From: Sulfuricurvum sp.
Lineage (GTDB): Bacteria; Campylobacterota; Campylobacteria; Campylobacterales; Sulfurimonadaceae
Reading direction: 5' to 3'
DNA length: 64,000 nucleotides
Assembly (NCBI GenBank): GCA_030693335.1
Contig: JAUYAU010000017.1
Location: forward strand, 21,746-85,745
Shown here: positions 27,278 through 35,695 of the stretch, one piece after another
Layout of the letters: every line of letters begins with the position of its first letter
Numbering within the stretch: position 1 is the first letter of the stretch
Made by a program: the position numbers and the translations under genes
The notes under the pieces: model-generated
What the model saw: only the letters and a program-made list of their open reading frames with translations
What the model was told of the DNA's origin: nothing
Database searches by the model: none

Positions 27278-27922
27278 ATGAACCTTTTAAAAGCAACTTC
27301 TTTATCACATGCATTTGAATACCCATTGTTTAAAGATATCTCTTTGGAGCTTAATTCTCAAGAATCTATGGCTATTATTGGTGTCAGCGGGAGTGGAAAA
27401 TCAACGTTGATGCATATTCTCTCTTCTATGCTAGTGCCTAATGAAGGGAGCGTAGAACTTTTTGGACAGGACATTTATCAATTAAATGAAAAAGAGATGG
27501 TTCGGCTGCGTCGGCATGATTTAGGACTTATTTACCAAAGCCATTATCTGTTTAAGGGTTTTAGCGGTTATGAGAATCTGGAAGTAGCAGCATTAATGGC
27601 GAATGAAACCATCGATGACGCTTTGTTAAGGTCCTTGGGGATCGATAAAGTATGCCATCAAAAAGTGACAGAACTCTCAGGCGGACAACAGCAGCGAGTA
27701 TCCATAGCACGCGTATTATCCAAAAAGCCGCGACTGATTTTTGCGGATGAGCCGACGGGAAATCTGGACCATGCAACGGCACAAGAGGTTATGAATATTT
27801 TCTTTAACTATCTTAAAGAGCACAATGCAGGGATGATCTTGGTAACGCATGATGAATCATTGGCATCTCAATGTAAGTACATTTATCGTATGCACGATGG
27901 TATTTTAACCAAGGTTCAATAG
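27278..27922 (+). CDS. ABC transporter ATP-binding protein (LolD/FtsE-like)
   Basis: A 214-residue ATPase of the LolD/MacB/FtsE subgroup. Walker A is GVSGSGKST (from about residue 33), the signature is LSGGQQQR, Walker B is [12 protein letters not shown] and the H-loop is LVTHDE. The partner permease is not adjacent, so the exported cargo is unknown; lipoprotein release is one option. I recall the same gene between tsf and fliR in C. jejuni. fliR follows after 1 bp. Confidence 0.88.
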   Translation: MNLLKATSLSHAFEYPLFKDISLELNSQESMAIIGVSGSGKSTLMHILSSMLVPNEGSVELFGQDIYQLNEKEMVRLRRHDLGLIYQSHYLFKGFSGYENLEVAALMANETIDDALLRSLGIDKVCHQKVTELSGGQQQRVSIARVLSKKPRLIFADEPTGNLDHATAQEVMNIFFNYLKEHNAGMILVTHDESLASQCKYIYRMHDGILTKVQ

Positions 27923-27923
27923 T

Positions 27924-28688
27924 ATGGAATGGGCGCAATTGTTTAGCGAGGGACGAACAGCAGCTTTTATTTTACTTTTTGTGCGATTCGGTTCTTTGTT
28001 TATGGCCGTTCCTATTTTTTCCCATGCTAACATACCTATGTCACTCAAAGCTGCTATGGCATTTTTTTTTACGGTGGTCTTTTATGATTCCTTGCCGGTG
28101 TTGCAAATTCCCACAGATGCACTGACGATGAGCGTCGCTATTTTGGGTGAGATGCTGTTCGGATTAGCGGTGGGAATCATTTTACAGCTAGCTTATCATG
28201 TTATTACCTTCGCAGGGGGACAGATATCTTTTATGATGGGCTTTTCACTCGCATCGGCGATTGATCCACAATCGGGTGTATCGATGCCAATTGTAAGTCA
28301 GTTCTTGGCTCTTGTTGCGTTGATGATATTGCTTGCATTGGATTTGCATCATTGGATTATACTATTGGCTTCTGCATCAATTGCAACCGTTCCCTTGGGC
28401 GGATTTATGGTTACCCCTGAATTATTTCAATATATCATGCACGGAATGTTAAACATGTTTGTGGTTGGATTTATGATAGCCTTTCCTATAACCGCACTCT
28501 CTATGCTGGCAGATGTTATTTTTGGAATGCTTATGAAAACCATGCCTCAGTTTAACTTATTGGTTATTGGTATGCCTATTAAAATTGGAGTCGCATTTTT
28601 AGTACTTATGGCAACTCTGGCAGCCACGATGATGATTGTTGCTTCGCAGATGCAAAGTGCCTATAACTTTTTGGAAAAGTTACTGTAA
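27924..28688 (+). CDS. fliR: Flagellar export apparatus protein FliR
   Basis: FliR is part of the FliPQR export gate in the flagellar basal body. The 254-residue protein has about six membrane spans and family motifs AYHVITFAGGQISFMMGFSLASAIDPQSG (in parts) and MPQFNLLVIGMPIKIG. The start is an ATG 1 bp after the ABC gene. It overlaps the convergent PLD-like gene by 9 bp. No other flagellar export genes lie nearby, which is normal for the scattered motility genes of Campylobacterota. Confidence 0.95.
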   Translation: MEWAQLFSEGRTAAFILLFVRFGSLFMAVPIFSHANIPMSLKAAMAFFFTVVFYDSLPVLQIPTDALTMSVAILGEMLFGLAVGIILQLAYHVITFAGGQISFMMGFSLASAIDPQSGVSMPIVSQFLALVALMILLALDLHHWIILLASASIATVPLGGFMVTPELFQYIMHGMLNMFVVGFMIAFPITALSMLADVIFGMLMKTMPQFNLLVIGMPIKIGVAFLVLMATLAATMMIVASQMQSAYNFLEKLL

Positions 28689-29162
28689 GTAAGATTTGGA
28701 ACGCTTTAGTAAGGTAGTAATTTGTTTTTGTGCTGCAAGCACCAGTAAAGATTCATCGCTGCACCATACACTTGAAACATTCTCGCTTAAACTTTTTTCA
28801 TTAAGTGATCCGGATAAATGACAGACAAGGCTGTTGTCAATCAGAATAAGGGTGTCAGTCAGGTCACGCGGCGTATAACTGTAAAGAGTTACACCTTCAT
28901 ACGCAATAAAGCGTAGAGCGTCTCCTGATGGCTTGGAAACAATAAGGTTAAGATGTATTCCGTGAGAAATTGAACGCAGTATGCTTTTACTCAATGAGGG
29001 ATAGTTTAAGGATGGTGTGAGAATAATAATCTCTTTTTGGCTGTTTTTGAGATGTTTTTGAAGATAATGATTAAAACGGCTCCCTTCATCCGGGAGTAAA
29101 AATGGGAAAATGTTAGCATTTGCAATGGTAATTGTAAAAAGTAGGGCGATTAGTTTTATCAT
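28680..29162 (-). CDS. Secreted PLD-like protein lacking the HKD catalytic motif
   Basis: The function is unknown. A signal peptide (MIKLIALLFTITIANA) is followed by about 130 residues that resemble one half-domain of the phospholipase D superfamily: EIIILTPSLNYPSLSKSILRS, then HGIHLNLIVSK, then DTLILIDNSLVCHLSGSLNE. The last segment aligns with the place where HxKxxxxD should be, but His and Lys are absent. It is probably a non-catalytic relative. It interrupts, on the opposite strand, a gene order I recall from C. jejuni. Confidence 0.55.
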   Translation of the reverse strand: MIKLIALLFTITIANANIFPFLLPDEGSRFNHYLQKHLKNSQKEIIILTPSLNYPSLSKSILRSISHGIHLNLIVSKPSGDALRFIAYEGVTLYSYTPRDLTDTLILIDNSLVCHLSGSLNEKSLSENVSSVWCSDESLLVLAAQKQITTLLKRSKSYLQ

Positions 29163-29239
29163 TTTATTTATTTTTAGTTACAATCATACCATGTAGTGCA
29201 CAGTGATGCAATAGTAAAGTAAGAGAGGTTTGGCGTATA

Positions 29240-30649
29240 ATGAAAATTTTGTTGTTGAATGATAATCCGGTTGTACGCAAACTAGTAGCGTTAAGTGCGC
29301 AAAAAACAAAAGATGAATTGAGTGTTATTTGGTCTGTGGATGAAGTTGAGGGTGACTCTTATGATTTGCTGATAGTTGATGATGCTCATTACAGTGACGA
29401 ATCGATGGCTGCATTGAGAGATAAGATTCAGTATAAAACATCCCTTTTGATGGCCACACGCGGAAATTCAACACCTAGCGGATTTGAGAAAGTCATCAAT
29501 AAGCCTTTTTTGCCAACAGACTTGGTTGATTTATTTTCCCAAATTGATAAAGATCTATCGTCATCAGCACCAAAAGCTGCTGAAGAAAAGGGCAAAGCTA
29601 TTGTCTTGGATGATGTGATTGAAAAAGAATTAGCAGAAAACGAAAACTTTGATACGATTAATATAGACGAAGATCTGAATTTTGATGATTTTGATATTGA
29701 TGTAGAAGATGAGATCGAAGCAGCGGTAAAAACAAATGTACTGGATCATGAAGAAGTCCAAGAACTACAAGACCTTCTTGATGATACGGATAATTTTGAT
29801 ATTGATGATGAGATAACAGACACAAATCATATTGTCAGTAATGATGATTTGCTCGAATCGTTAGATGATGACATTTTGCAGACTCTTGAAACTGAAAACT
29901 CAATTGTGAATGCGGAAAATGATTTGCAAGAAGTAATGGAGGAATTTGATTTTGATGAAGAACTGTTCGCACAAGAAGAAGAGCCAGTAAAGGCAATAGA
30001 AGAAGCTTTTGAAGATGAAGATTTATTAGGATCTTTAGATGAAGAATTTGCTGAGTTGGCCGAAGTAAGTGACGGGGAAGACACAGCGGCTGATGAGACA
30101 GAGACAACAGTTGATGAAGCGTTGGATGATTTGGATGCGCTTTTATTGGATGATTTAGGTATGATGGATGATGAAGAGCTCTCCGCTTTGGAATCAACCC
30201 ATGATGCATTAAGTGATGATGAGTTTGGTGAACTGGAACAGCAGATACAAGAAGCGGTTGAAGAACTTGGATTTGAAGATTTAGAGCAAGGACTAGATGA
30301 AATTGAGATGGAAGAGTTAAGCAGCTTCGAGGGGCTTGCTGATCTTGACAGTTTAAGCGAAAGAGATATAAAGCTTGCCATTGGCGAAGAAGTAGAAGAG
30401 GTTGAAACAGACACGGAAATGTTAAGTGAAGCAATAGAAGAATCTTCCATGCTTGAGTTGGAAGATGAGCTTGAAAATATCGATACAGAGCTAATAAAAG
30501 GATCGGAAGAAGAACTTCATCATGGAACCCCGGCTGAGGGGATAGATGCACTCCAAGCTCTTCTTAAAGCGCTCTCTAACGAAGAAGTATCGAAAACACT
30601 TAAGGGGCTTAGCATTAATATCAATATCAATTTCGGGAATGAGAAGTGA
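29240..30649 (+). CDS. Highly acidic protein with N-terminal receiver-like domain
   Basis: The role is unknown. Residues 1-115 look like a response-regulator receiver domain (MKILLLNDNPVVRKLVALSA, LLIVDDA, and the KPF of VINKPFLPTDLVDLF). The acidic pair expected after the first strand is replaced by Asn-Asp. Residues 120-430 are extremely rich in Asp, Glu and Leu, with irregular repeats, and look disordered. A short conserved-looking end (IDALQALLKALSNEEVSKTL) follows. I recall an acidic protein at this place, between fliR and gmk, in C. jejuni. It overlaps gmk by 4 bp. Confidence 0.75.
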   Translation: MKILLLNDNPVVRKLVALSAQKTKDELSVIWSVDEVEGDSYDLLIVDDAHYSDESMAALRDKIQYKTSLLMATRGNSTPSGFEKVINKPFLPTDLVDLFSQIDKDLSSSAPKAAEEKGKAIVLDDVIEKELAENENFDTINIDEDLNFDDFDIDVEDEIEAAVKTNVLDHEEVQELQDLLDDTDNFDIDDEITDTNHIVSNDDLLESLDDDILQTLETENSIVNAENDLQEVMEEFDFDEELFAQEEEPVKAIEEAFEDEDLLGSLDEEFAELAEVSDGEDTAADETETTVDEALDDLDALLLDDLGMMDDEELSALESTHDALSDDEFGELEQQIQEAVEELGFEDLEQGLDEIEMEELSSFEGLADLDSLSERDIKLAIGEEVEEVETDTEMLSEAIEESSMLELEDELENIDTELIKGSEEELHHGTPAEGIDALQALLKALSNEEVSKTLKGLSINININFGNEK

Positions 30650-31269
30650 ATAAAGAAAGTGGTGCTATTTTAGTTCTATCGGGGCCTAGTGGTGCTGGAA
30701 AAAGTTCTTTGATCAATAAAATTATAAAAGATATCGGACCAACTTATTTTTCAATTTCTACGACTACGCGTGCAATGCGTGAGGGCGAAATAGATGGTGT
30801 TGACTACCATTTTGTAAGCGAAGAGGTATTTGCGCAAGATATCGAAGCAGAGATGTTTCTGGAATATGCGGTTGTTCATGGAAATCACTATGGCACTTCG
30901 TTGGGACCAGTAAAAACAGCCCTGAAAGAGGGAAAGCTTGTTATTTTTGACATTGATGTACAAGGTAATGATGCAGTACAAAATAGATTGGGAGATATTA
31001 CAACGTCAGTGTTTATCACGACCCCTACGCTGAAGGAATTGAATAAAAGACTTGTGAACCGTTCAACGGACAGTGATGAAGTTATTGCGAATCGTTTAGA
31101 AATGGCCAAGCGAGAAGTTCAGCGTATTAGCGAGTACGATTATTTAATTGTGAATGATGATTTGGATGAAGCAGCGGAGATTTTGGTGTCCATTGCAAAA
31201 GCCGCACGGATGAAAATTCCAACCTTGCAGATAAATGAATTTATTCAAATGTGGGAAGCACAAGCCTAG
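30646..31269 (+). CDS. gmk: Guanylate kinase
   Basis: Gmk phosphorylates GMP to GDP. The 207-residue protein has the P-loop GPSGAGKSS at residues 13-21, the GMP-binding [20 protein letters not shown] segment in parts, and FDIDVQGND. Translation is coupled to the acidic-protein gene by ATGA-type overlap. tatA follows. Confidence 0.96.
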   Translation: MNKESGAILVLSGPSGAGKSSLINKIIKDIGPTYFSISTTTRAMREGEIDGVDYHFVSEEVFAQDIEAEMFLEYAVVHGNHYGTSLGPVKTALKEGKLVIFDIDVQGNDAVQNRLGDITTSVFITTPTLKELNKRLVNRSTDSDEVIANRLEMAKREVQRISEYDYLIVNDDLDEAAEILVSIAKAARMKIPTLQINEFIQMWEAQA

Positions 31270-31343
31270 ATAGTTATAAGGACGATTACAGCATTGAGCC
31301 GTTATACTACCTCATTAAATTTCTTAGAGAAGGATGTCTGAAT

Positions 31344-31592
31344 ATGGCAATGCCTAGTGGATCAGAATTACTGTTAATTTTCGGAATAGTTGTGTTGCTT
31401 TTCGGTGCGAAAAAAATCCCCGATCTTGCTAAAAGTATCGGTCAAGGGATCCGTGGATTCAAAAAAGAGATGAAAGACGAGGATACGGCACCGCCTCCTA
31501 CGGCTAATGTGACTCCAGAAGCTCCAAAGCAAGTAGAAAACGTTACCACAGTAGACGCAGAGCCTGTTCAAGAAACTACCAAACAAGCGTAA
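31344..31592 (+). CDS. tatA: Sec-independent translocase subunit TatA
   Basis: TatA forms the pore of twin-arginine transport for folded proteins. The 82-residue protein has one N-terminal span ([20 protein letters not shown]), the FG motif and hinge, an amphipathic helix ([18 protein letters not shown]) and a polar tail rich in Pro, Glu and Thr. An upstream in-frame ATG inside gmk is rejected; AAGGA lies about 9 nt before this ATG. tatB and tatC are elsewhere. Confidence 0.95.
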   Translation: MAMPSGSELLLIFGIVVLLFGAKKIPDLAKSIGQGIRGFKKEMKDEDTAPPPTANVTPEAPKQVENVTTVDAEPVQETTKQA

Positions 31593-31595
31593 ATC

Positions 31596-33176
31596 TTGAA
31601 GCAAAGAGTAGCTGCGTTTTTACGCGAAAAATTAAATTACGACGTTATCCTCGAGAAGCCAAGAGATCGTTCTTTTGGCCATTTCGCCACTCCTATCGCT
31701 TTTTCCCTCGCAAAAGAACTGAAACAATCCCCAATGGCCATAGCGGAACAAATAGCCTCTTCGTTTGGTGAAGATGCAATATTTACCGCCGTTGAGTCGG
31801 TCAAGGGATACATTAATTTCCGTCTCTCGGAAACGTTTTTGGATGAGTATGCTTCATGGGCGCTGTCTCATGGTGAACAGTTTGGCAGCAGTGACAAGAA
31901 GGGCTCTATTCTTTTGGAGTTCGTCAGCGCGAATCCGACAGGTCCATTGCATATCGGACATGCGCGGGGAGCAGTTTATGGTGATACAATGCTTCGCCTG
32001 GGCCGTCACTTAGGATACGACATTACGGCTGAATATTATGTCAATGATGCGGGAAACCAAATCGATTTATTAGGTGTTTCATTGCAGCTCGAAGGGCGTA
32101 GTTCATTGTTTGGTGAGAACGTTGAGTGGCCTGAAAAATATTATCGTGGCGAGTATTTGAGTGATTTGGCCAAAGAAGCGGTAAGTGAGTTTGGCGAGGC
32201 TGCACTGCGTGATGAGGGCCGTCAAAAAGAGTTAGCACTGTGGGCAAAAGATAAGATTTTAGCACTTATAGTAGAAGACTTGGCAAGTGTAAAAGTCCAT
32301 TTTGACACTTTTGTCGGTGAAGCCTCTCTGTATGATGAGTGGGATCGTGTTATGGCGAAAATGGGTGAGGGTGTTTACCTCAGTGAGGGAAAAACATTTA
32401 TTAAGTCTTCAGGTTTTGGCGATGACCATGATCGTGTTGTCGTACGTGAAGATGGTAGACCTACGTATCTCGCGGGAGATATTATTTATCACAATCAGAA
32501 GTTTGAACGTGGTTATGATCATTATATTAACATCTGGGGTGCAGATCATCACGGCTACATCGCGCGCGTAAATGCAGCAGTTAGTTTTTTAGGGTACAAC
32601 CCGGATAAACTGGAAGTATTGCTCTCACAAATGGTGAGTCTTCTTAAAGACGGTGAGCCGTTTAAGATGTCAAAGCGTGCGGGAACGGTAATTTTAATGA
32701 GTGATGTTGTTGAAGAGATCGGATCGGATGCTCTGCGCTTTATGTTTGCATCTAAAAAGTGTGATACGGCATTGGAATTTGATATTGAAGAACTCAAGCG
32801 CCAAGACAGTTCAAATCCTGTTTATTATGTCCAATATGCTCATGCGCGTATCCAAACGTTGATTGCAAAAAGTGAGATTAGCATGGATACGATTATGGCG
32901 GCAAAATTGCATGGCTTGGATGTAGACGCGGATGGATTGTTGTTTGAAGCGTTGTTGTTGCCGGAAATTATTGATGATGCGTTTGAATCACGTCAGGCAC
33001 AAAAGCTTCCTGATTATCTCAAAGCCTTAGCCGCTAAATTGCATAAGTTTTATTATGATACGAAGATTATCGGCAACGAAGATGAAGCGAAGCTTTTGAA
33101 GCTCCTTTTGGTTGTTGCACTTTCTCTTAAAACCGGATTTTCTCTTCTGGGAATCGAAGCCAAAGATCGAATGTAA
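31596..33176 (+). CDS. argS: Arginyl-tRNA synthetase
   Basis: ArgS charges tRNA-Arg. The 526-residue class I enzyme has the N-terminal Add-1 domain, HIGH-box SANPTGPLHIGHARGA (at about 110), the AEYYVNDAGNQ motif and DALRFMFASK, then the C-terminal anticodon-binding DALR domain. The KMSK position reads MSKRAGT. The start is TTG 3 bp after tatA, since no ATG fits the N-terminus. A tRNA-Arg gene occurs near the end of the window but is not linked. Confidence 0.96.
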   Translation: MKQRVAAFLREKLNYDVILEKPRDRSFGHFATPIAFSLAKELKQSPMAIAEQIASSFGEDAIFTAVESVKGYINFRLSETFLDEYASWALSHGEQFGSSDKKGSILLEFVSANPTGPLHIGHARGAVYGDTMLRLGRHLGYDITAEYYVNDAGNQIDLLGVSLQLEGRSSLFGENVEWPEKYYRGEYLSDLAKEAVSEFGEAALRDEGRQKELALWAKDKILALIVEDLASVKVHFDTFVGEASLYDEWDRVMAKMGEGVYLSEGKTFIKSSGFGDDHDRVVVREDGRPTYLAGDIIYHNQKFERGYDHYINIWGADHHGYIARVNAAVSFLGYNPDKLEVLLSQMVSLLKDGEPFKMSKRAGTVILMSDVVEEIGSDALRFMFASKKCDTALEFDIEELKRQDSSNPVYYVQYAHARIQTLIAKSEISMDTIMAAKLHGLDVDADGLLFEALLLPEIIDDAFESRQAQKLPDYLKALAAKLHKFYYDTKIIGNEDEAKLLKLLLVVALSLKTGFSLLGIEAKDRM

Positions 33177-33186
33177 TTCGATCTTT
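33162..33186. terminator. Hairpin across the argS stop codon
   Basis: A perfect 10-bp stem (AAAGATCGAA with TTCGATCTTT) and a 5-nt loop TGTAA include the argS stop. TTT ends the second arm and CCCCCC follows. It lies between convergent argS and the flagellin-like gene, and may end both transcripts. Confidence 0.65.
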
Positions 33187-33197
33187 CCCCCCTCAAC

Positions 33198-33896
33198 TTA
33201 CCCCAATAAACGTCCAATGGATTCACGTAAAAACTGTGTCTGATGCGCTGATGCCAGCACAGATGTATCCAAGATTCTGTTACTGCTTTGGAAATCGTTG
33301 ATCGCTTTTGCCATATCAGTATCGGCGATTTGGCTTTTTGCCGCAGATGTTTGTGTGATTTGATTTAGTAACGAATTAGCCTGACTGATATAGTTATTGG
33401 CAACGGCACCAAGATCGCTTTGCGCAGAGGACAATGTGTCCCTGTACGATAAAATTGCATCTTGGTTGTCCAGTGTAAGATTTTTTGGTGAGACACTGTT
33501 ATCAAGTAGAGGCTTTCCATTGTAAGAGGTCGTAGCTATAATATCCTGCATCGATGTTTGTGTACGTTGAAATTCAGCTTGCAGTGCTTGTTGGTCCAGA
33601 GTATTTAAGCTCGCACTGTTGCTGCGAACACTTAGATCATTAAGCTTCTGAGCTGACTCAGAAAGGCTAGAGAGTGCTCCATCAGTAATTTGGGTCATCC
33701 CTATACTGTCATTCGTATTCATTAACTCTTGAGCATAGGTGTTAATTTGACTTTCCATCTGAGAAGCAATGCTGCGTGAGGCACTGTCTTCCATACTAAG
33801 TTGCAGTCCGGCTGCAATTTTGTCCAGAGTTTTATCTCTCTTTGTGCTTTGCTCGTTCATTTGAGGAAGAGCTTGATACTGTGTATTGAGTTGCAT
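33198..33896 (-). CDS. Short flagellin-family protein (FlaC-like)
   Basis: A 232-residue relative of flagellin that has only the conserved terminal D0/D1 regions. The N-terminal part shows MNEQSTKRDKTLDKIAAGLQLSMEDSASRSIASQM and NDSIGMTQITDGALSSLSESAQKLNDLSVRSNS in parts. The C-terminal helix ends in ILDTSVLASAHQ. The surface domains D2/D3 are missing. C. jejuni FlaC, secreted through the flagellar system, has this architecture. AAAAGGAG precedes the ATG, and TATACT at 33924-33929 (minus) is a possible -10 box. A clear sigma-28 or sigma-54 site was not found. Confidence 0.72.
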   Translation of the reverse strand: MQLNTQYQALPQMNEQSTKRDKTLDKIAAGLQLSMEDSASRSIASQMESQINTYAQELMNTNDSIGMTQITDGALSSLSESAQKLNDLSVRSNSASLNTLDQQALQAEFQRTQTSMQDIIATTSYNGKPLLDNSVSPKNLTLDNQDAILSYRDTLSSAQSDLGAVANNYISQANSLLNQITQTSAAKSQIADTDMAKAINDFQSSNRILDTSVLASAHQTQFLRESIGRLLG

Positions 33897-33969
33897 GATA
33901 ACTCCTTTTGGATATATCTATATAGTATAGCATATCACGTTCCCTTTTAAAATTTTATAAGTCCTTAGG

Positions 33970-33975
33970 TATAAT
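33970..33975 (+). promoter_or_regulatory. -10 box for the amidase gene
   Basis: TATAAT preceded by AGG stands 26 nt before the ATG at 34002, followed by AGGAGA as the ribosome-binding site. The gap to the divergent flagellin-like gene is 105 bp. Confidence 0.55.
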
Positions 33976-34001
33976 TTTGTTAAGAAAAATAGGAGATTGG
34001 T

Positions 34002-34850
34002 ATGGTAAAAGTTGCGGCACTTCAAATGCAGATGTCTGAGGACAAAAAAGCGAATATTCATAAAGCTGAAATGATGGTTCGTCAAGCTGCACAAAATGGT
34101 GCTAATATCATCTTGATACCAGAATTGTTTGAGGGGTATTATTTTTGCAAAGATATGGATCAGAAATATTTTGCATGGGCACAAGAGCGCGATGAACATC
34201 CAATGATTACCTATTTTAGTACTTTGGCAAAAGAGCTTGGAGTGGTTTTACCTTTGAGCTATTTTGAGAAAGCGGGTGAACGCTATTTTAACTCTCTTGT
34301 AATGATTGATGCAGATGGTATGGTTATGGAAAATTACCGTAAAACTCATATACCGGATGGGCCAGGATATGAGGAGAAGTTTTATTTTGAACCTGGGGAT
34401 ACGGGATTCAAAGTATGGAAAACAGCCTTTGGTAATGTTGGTGTCGGTATTTGCTGGGATCAGTGGTTCCCCGAAACGGCGCGCTGTTTGACACTCATGG
34501 GTGCGGATATGATTTTTTATCCAACGGCGATAGGGAGTGAACCAGAAATCGGTGTTGATTCGGCATCGCATTGGCAGCGGGTTCAAATGGGGCACAGTGC
34601 AGCGAACATCATACCGGTCATCGCTGCCAATCGTATTGGAGAGGAAGTGGGGGAGAGCTGCACGCTCACCTTTTATGGAAGTTCATTTATCACGGATCAC
34701 ACGGGGCTAAAAGTTGCTGAGGCTTCCAGAGATCAGGAAGAGATTTTGTACAGCGAATTTGATGTTCAGGCCAATCGTGAACATCGTCATTATTGGGGGC
34801 TCATTCGTGATCGCCGTCCTGAATGTTATGGGATAATTGTAGAAAAATAA
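34002..34850 (+). CDS. aguB: N-carbamoylputrescine amidase
   Basis: AguB hydrolyses N-carbamoylputrescine to putrescine, CO2 and ammonia in the agmatine route. The 282-residue nitrilase-superfamily protein has the Glu in LIPELFEGYYF, the Lys in NYRKTHIPDGPGYEEKFYF and the nucleophile Cys in GVGICWDQWFPETAR. The YFCKD and WQRVQMGHSAAN motifs support AguB over other amidases. The agmatine deiminase gene aguA is not adjacent. Confidence 0.88.
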   Translation: MVKVAALQMQMSEDKKANIHKAEMMVRQAAQNGANIILIPELFEGYYFCKDMDQKYFAWAQERDEHPMITYFSTLAKELGVVLPLSYFEKAGERYFNSLVMIDADGMVMENYRKTHIPDGPGYEEKFYFEPGDTGFKVWKTAFGNVGVGICWDQWFPETARCLTLMGADMIFYPTAIGSEPEIGVDSASHWQRVQMGHSAANIIPVIAANRIGEEVGESCTLTFYGSSFITDHTGLKVAEASRDQEEILYSEFDVQANREHRHYWGLIRDRRPECYGIIVEK

Positions 34851-34906
34851 ATAAACGGAATGCTTTTTGCTTTTATTGTGCAAATAATCTGACAGCGGGG
34901 GTTACC

Positions 34907-35695
34907 GTGAGAGTCGTTTTACGCAATAACGCTATCTTCGTTCAAGGGGGGTCTAGAACTCTTGAAGAGCCGTGGATGGAAGAATTCTTTGATCATCATA
35001 TTCACAATACTCTCTTTTTGGACAATGGGGTTTTGGTATTAAACAATGAAGGTTCTTCGGAGCAAAAAGAAGAGTTTTTAGATACTTTAAGCGATCGTTA
35101 CACAACAGCGAATGACCTAGCTAACCCTTTTTATCGCCGTTCTCTTCGAAAATGCCGCAGTGCCGCAGTACGTATCGAAATCCCTTATCGTAAAGCAGAA
35201 AAAGTGGATATTGAACTGTTCGCATTTGGTCCCAATCGTGTCAAGCTCACTTTTTTGACACCAAACCGATGGATTATGCGTTATTTAAAACAGCAATTGT
35301 CTTCTCTTGTAACCAGTCATACCTCTAACCAAATATACATCGATGTAAGTTCAATCGCCGCAAAGGCCCGTTTAGAAAAAGCACTTAATCGACGGGAAGT
35401 ACTCCACTATGTGATCAATTACAACTATGATGAAGAGTTTATGAGCAAATTGTACGGAAACTATAAAGGATGGGGACACAGTAACGATGAAGTGGATAAA
35501 ATGATTCGATACCATGCTATTTTTGATCTTCCGGTTGGAAGCAAGCTTGAGGATTTGAAAAAACGGTATCGTCAGCTTGCAAAGAGGTATCATCCGGATC
35601 GTGTTAATAGCAAAAGTCCTGAAATTATCAATAAATACACGGAAAAATTCAAACTGCTCCAAGAAGCATACGGCGCATTGCAAGCGGCTGGCTGA
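34907..35695 (+). CDS. Protein with C-terminal J domain (DnaJ-like)
   Basis: A 262-residue co-chaperone-like protein. The J domain is at the C-terminus (about residues 200-262): YHAIFDLPVGSKLEDLKKRYRQLAKRYHPDR in parts, with the HPD tripeptide that stimulates DnaK ATPase. The N-terminal 190 residues are unlike DnaJ: no Gly/Phe linker, no zinc fingers. They hold basic and aromatic stretches (NRWIMRYLKQQLSSLV). The start is uncertain; the GTG (MRVVLRNN) is preferred over an ATG inside aguB. It should recruit DnaK to a specific, unknown client. Confidence 0.75.
   Translation: MRVVLRNNAIFVQGGSRTLEEPWMEEFFDHHIHNTLFLDNGVLVLNNEGSSEQKEEFLDTLSDRYTTANDLANPFYRRSLRKCRSAAVRIEIPYRKAEKVDIELFAFGPNRVKLTFLTPNRWIMRYLKQQLSSLVTSHTSNQIYIDVSSIAAKARLEKALNRREVLHYVINYNYDEEFMSKLYGNYKGWGHSNDEVDKMIRYHAIFDLPVGSKLEDLKKRYRQLAKRYHPDRVNSKSPEIINKYTEKFKLLQEAYGALQAAG

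Noticed and set aside
29827..30551. Long antisense frames rich in Ser or Leu/Pro opposite the acidic protein gene
   Set aside because: They mirror the Asp/Glu/Leu codons of the sense gene (TCA/TCT and CTT/CAT on the other strand). No ribosome-binding site and no recognisable protein.
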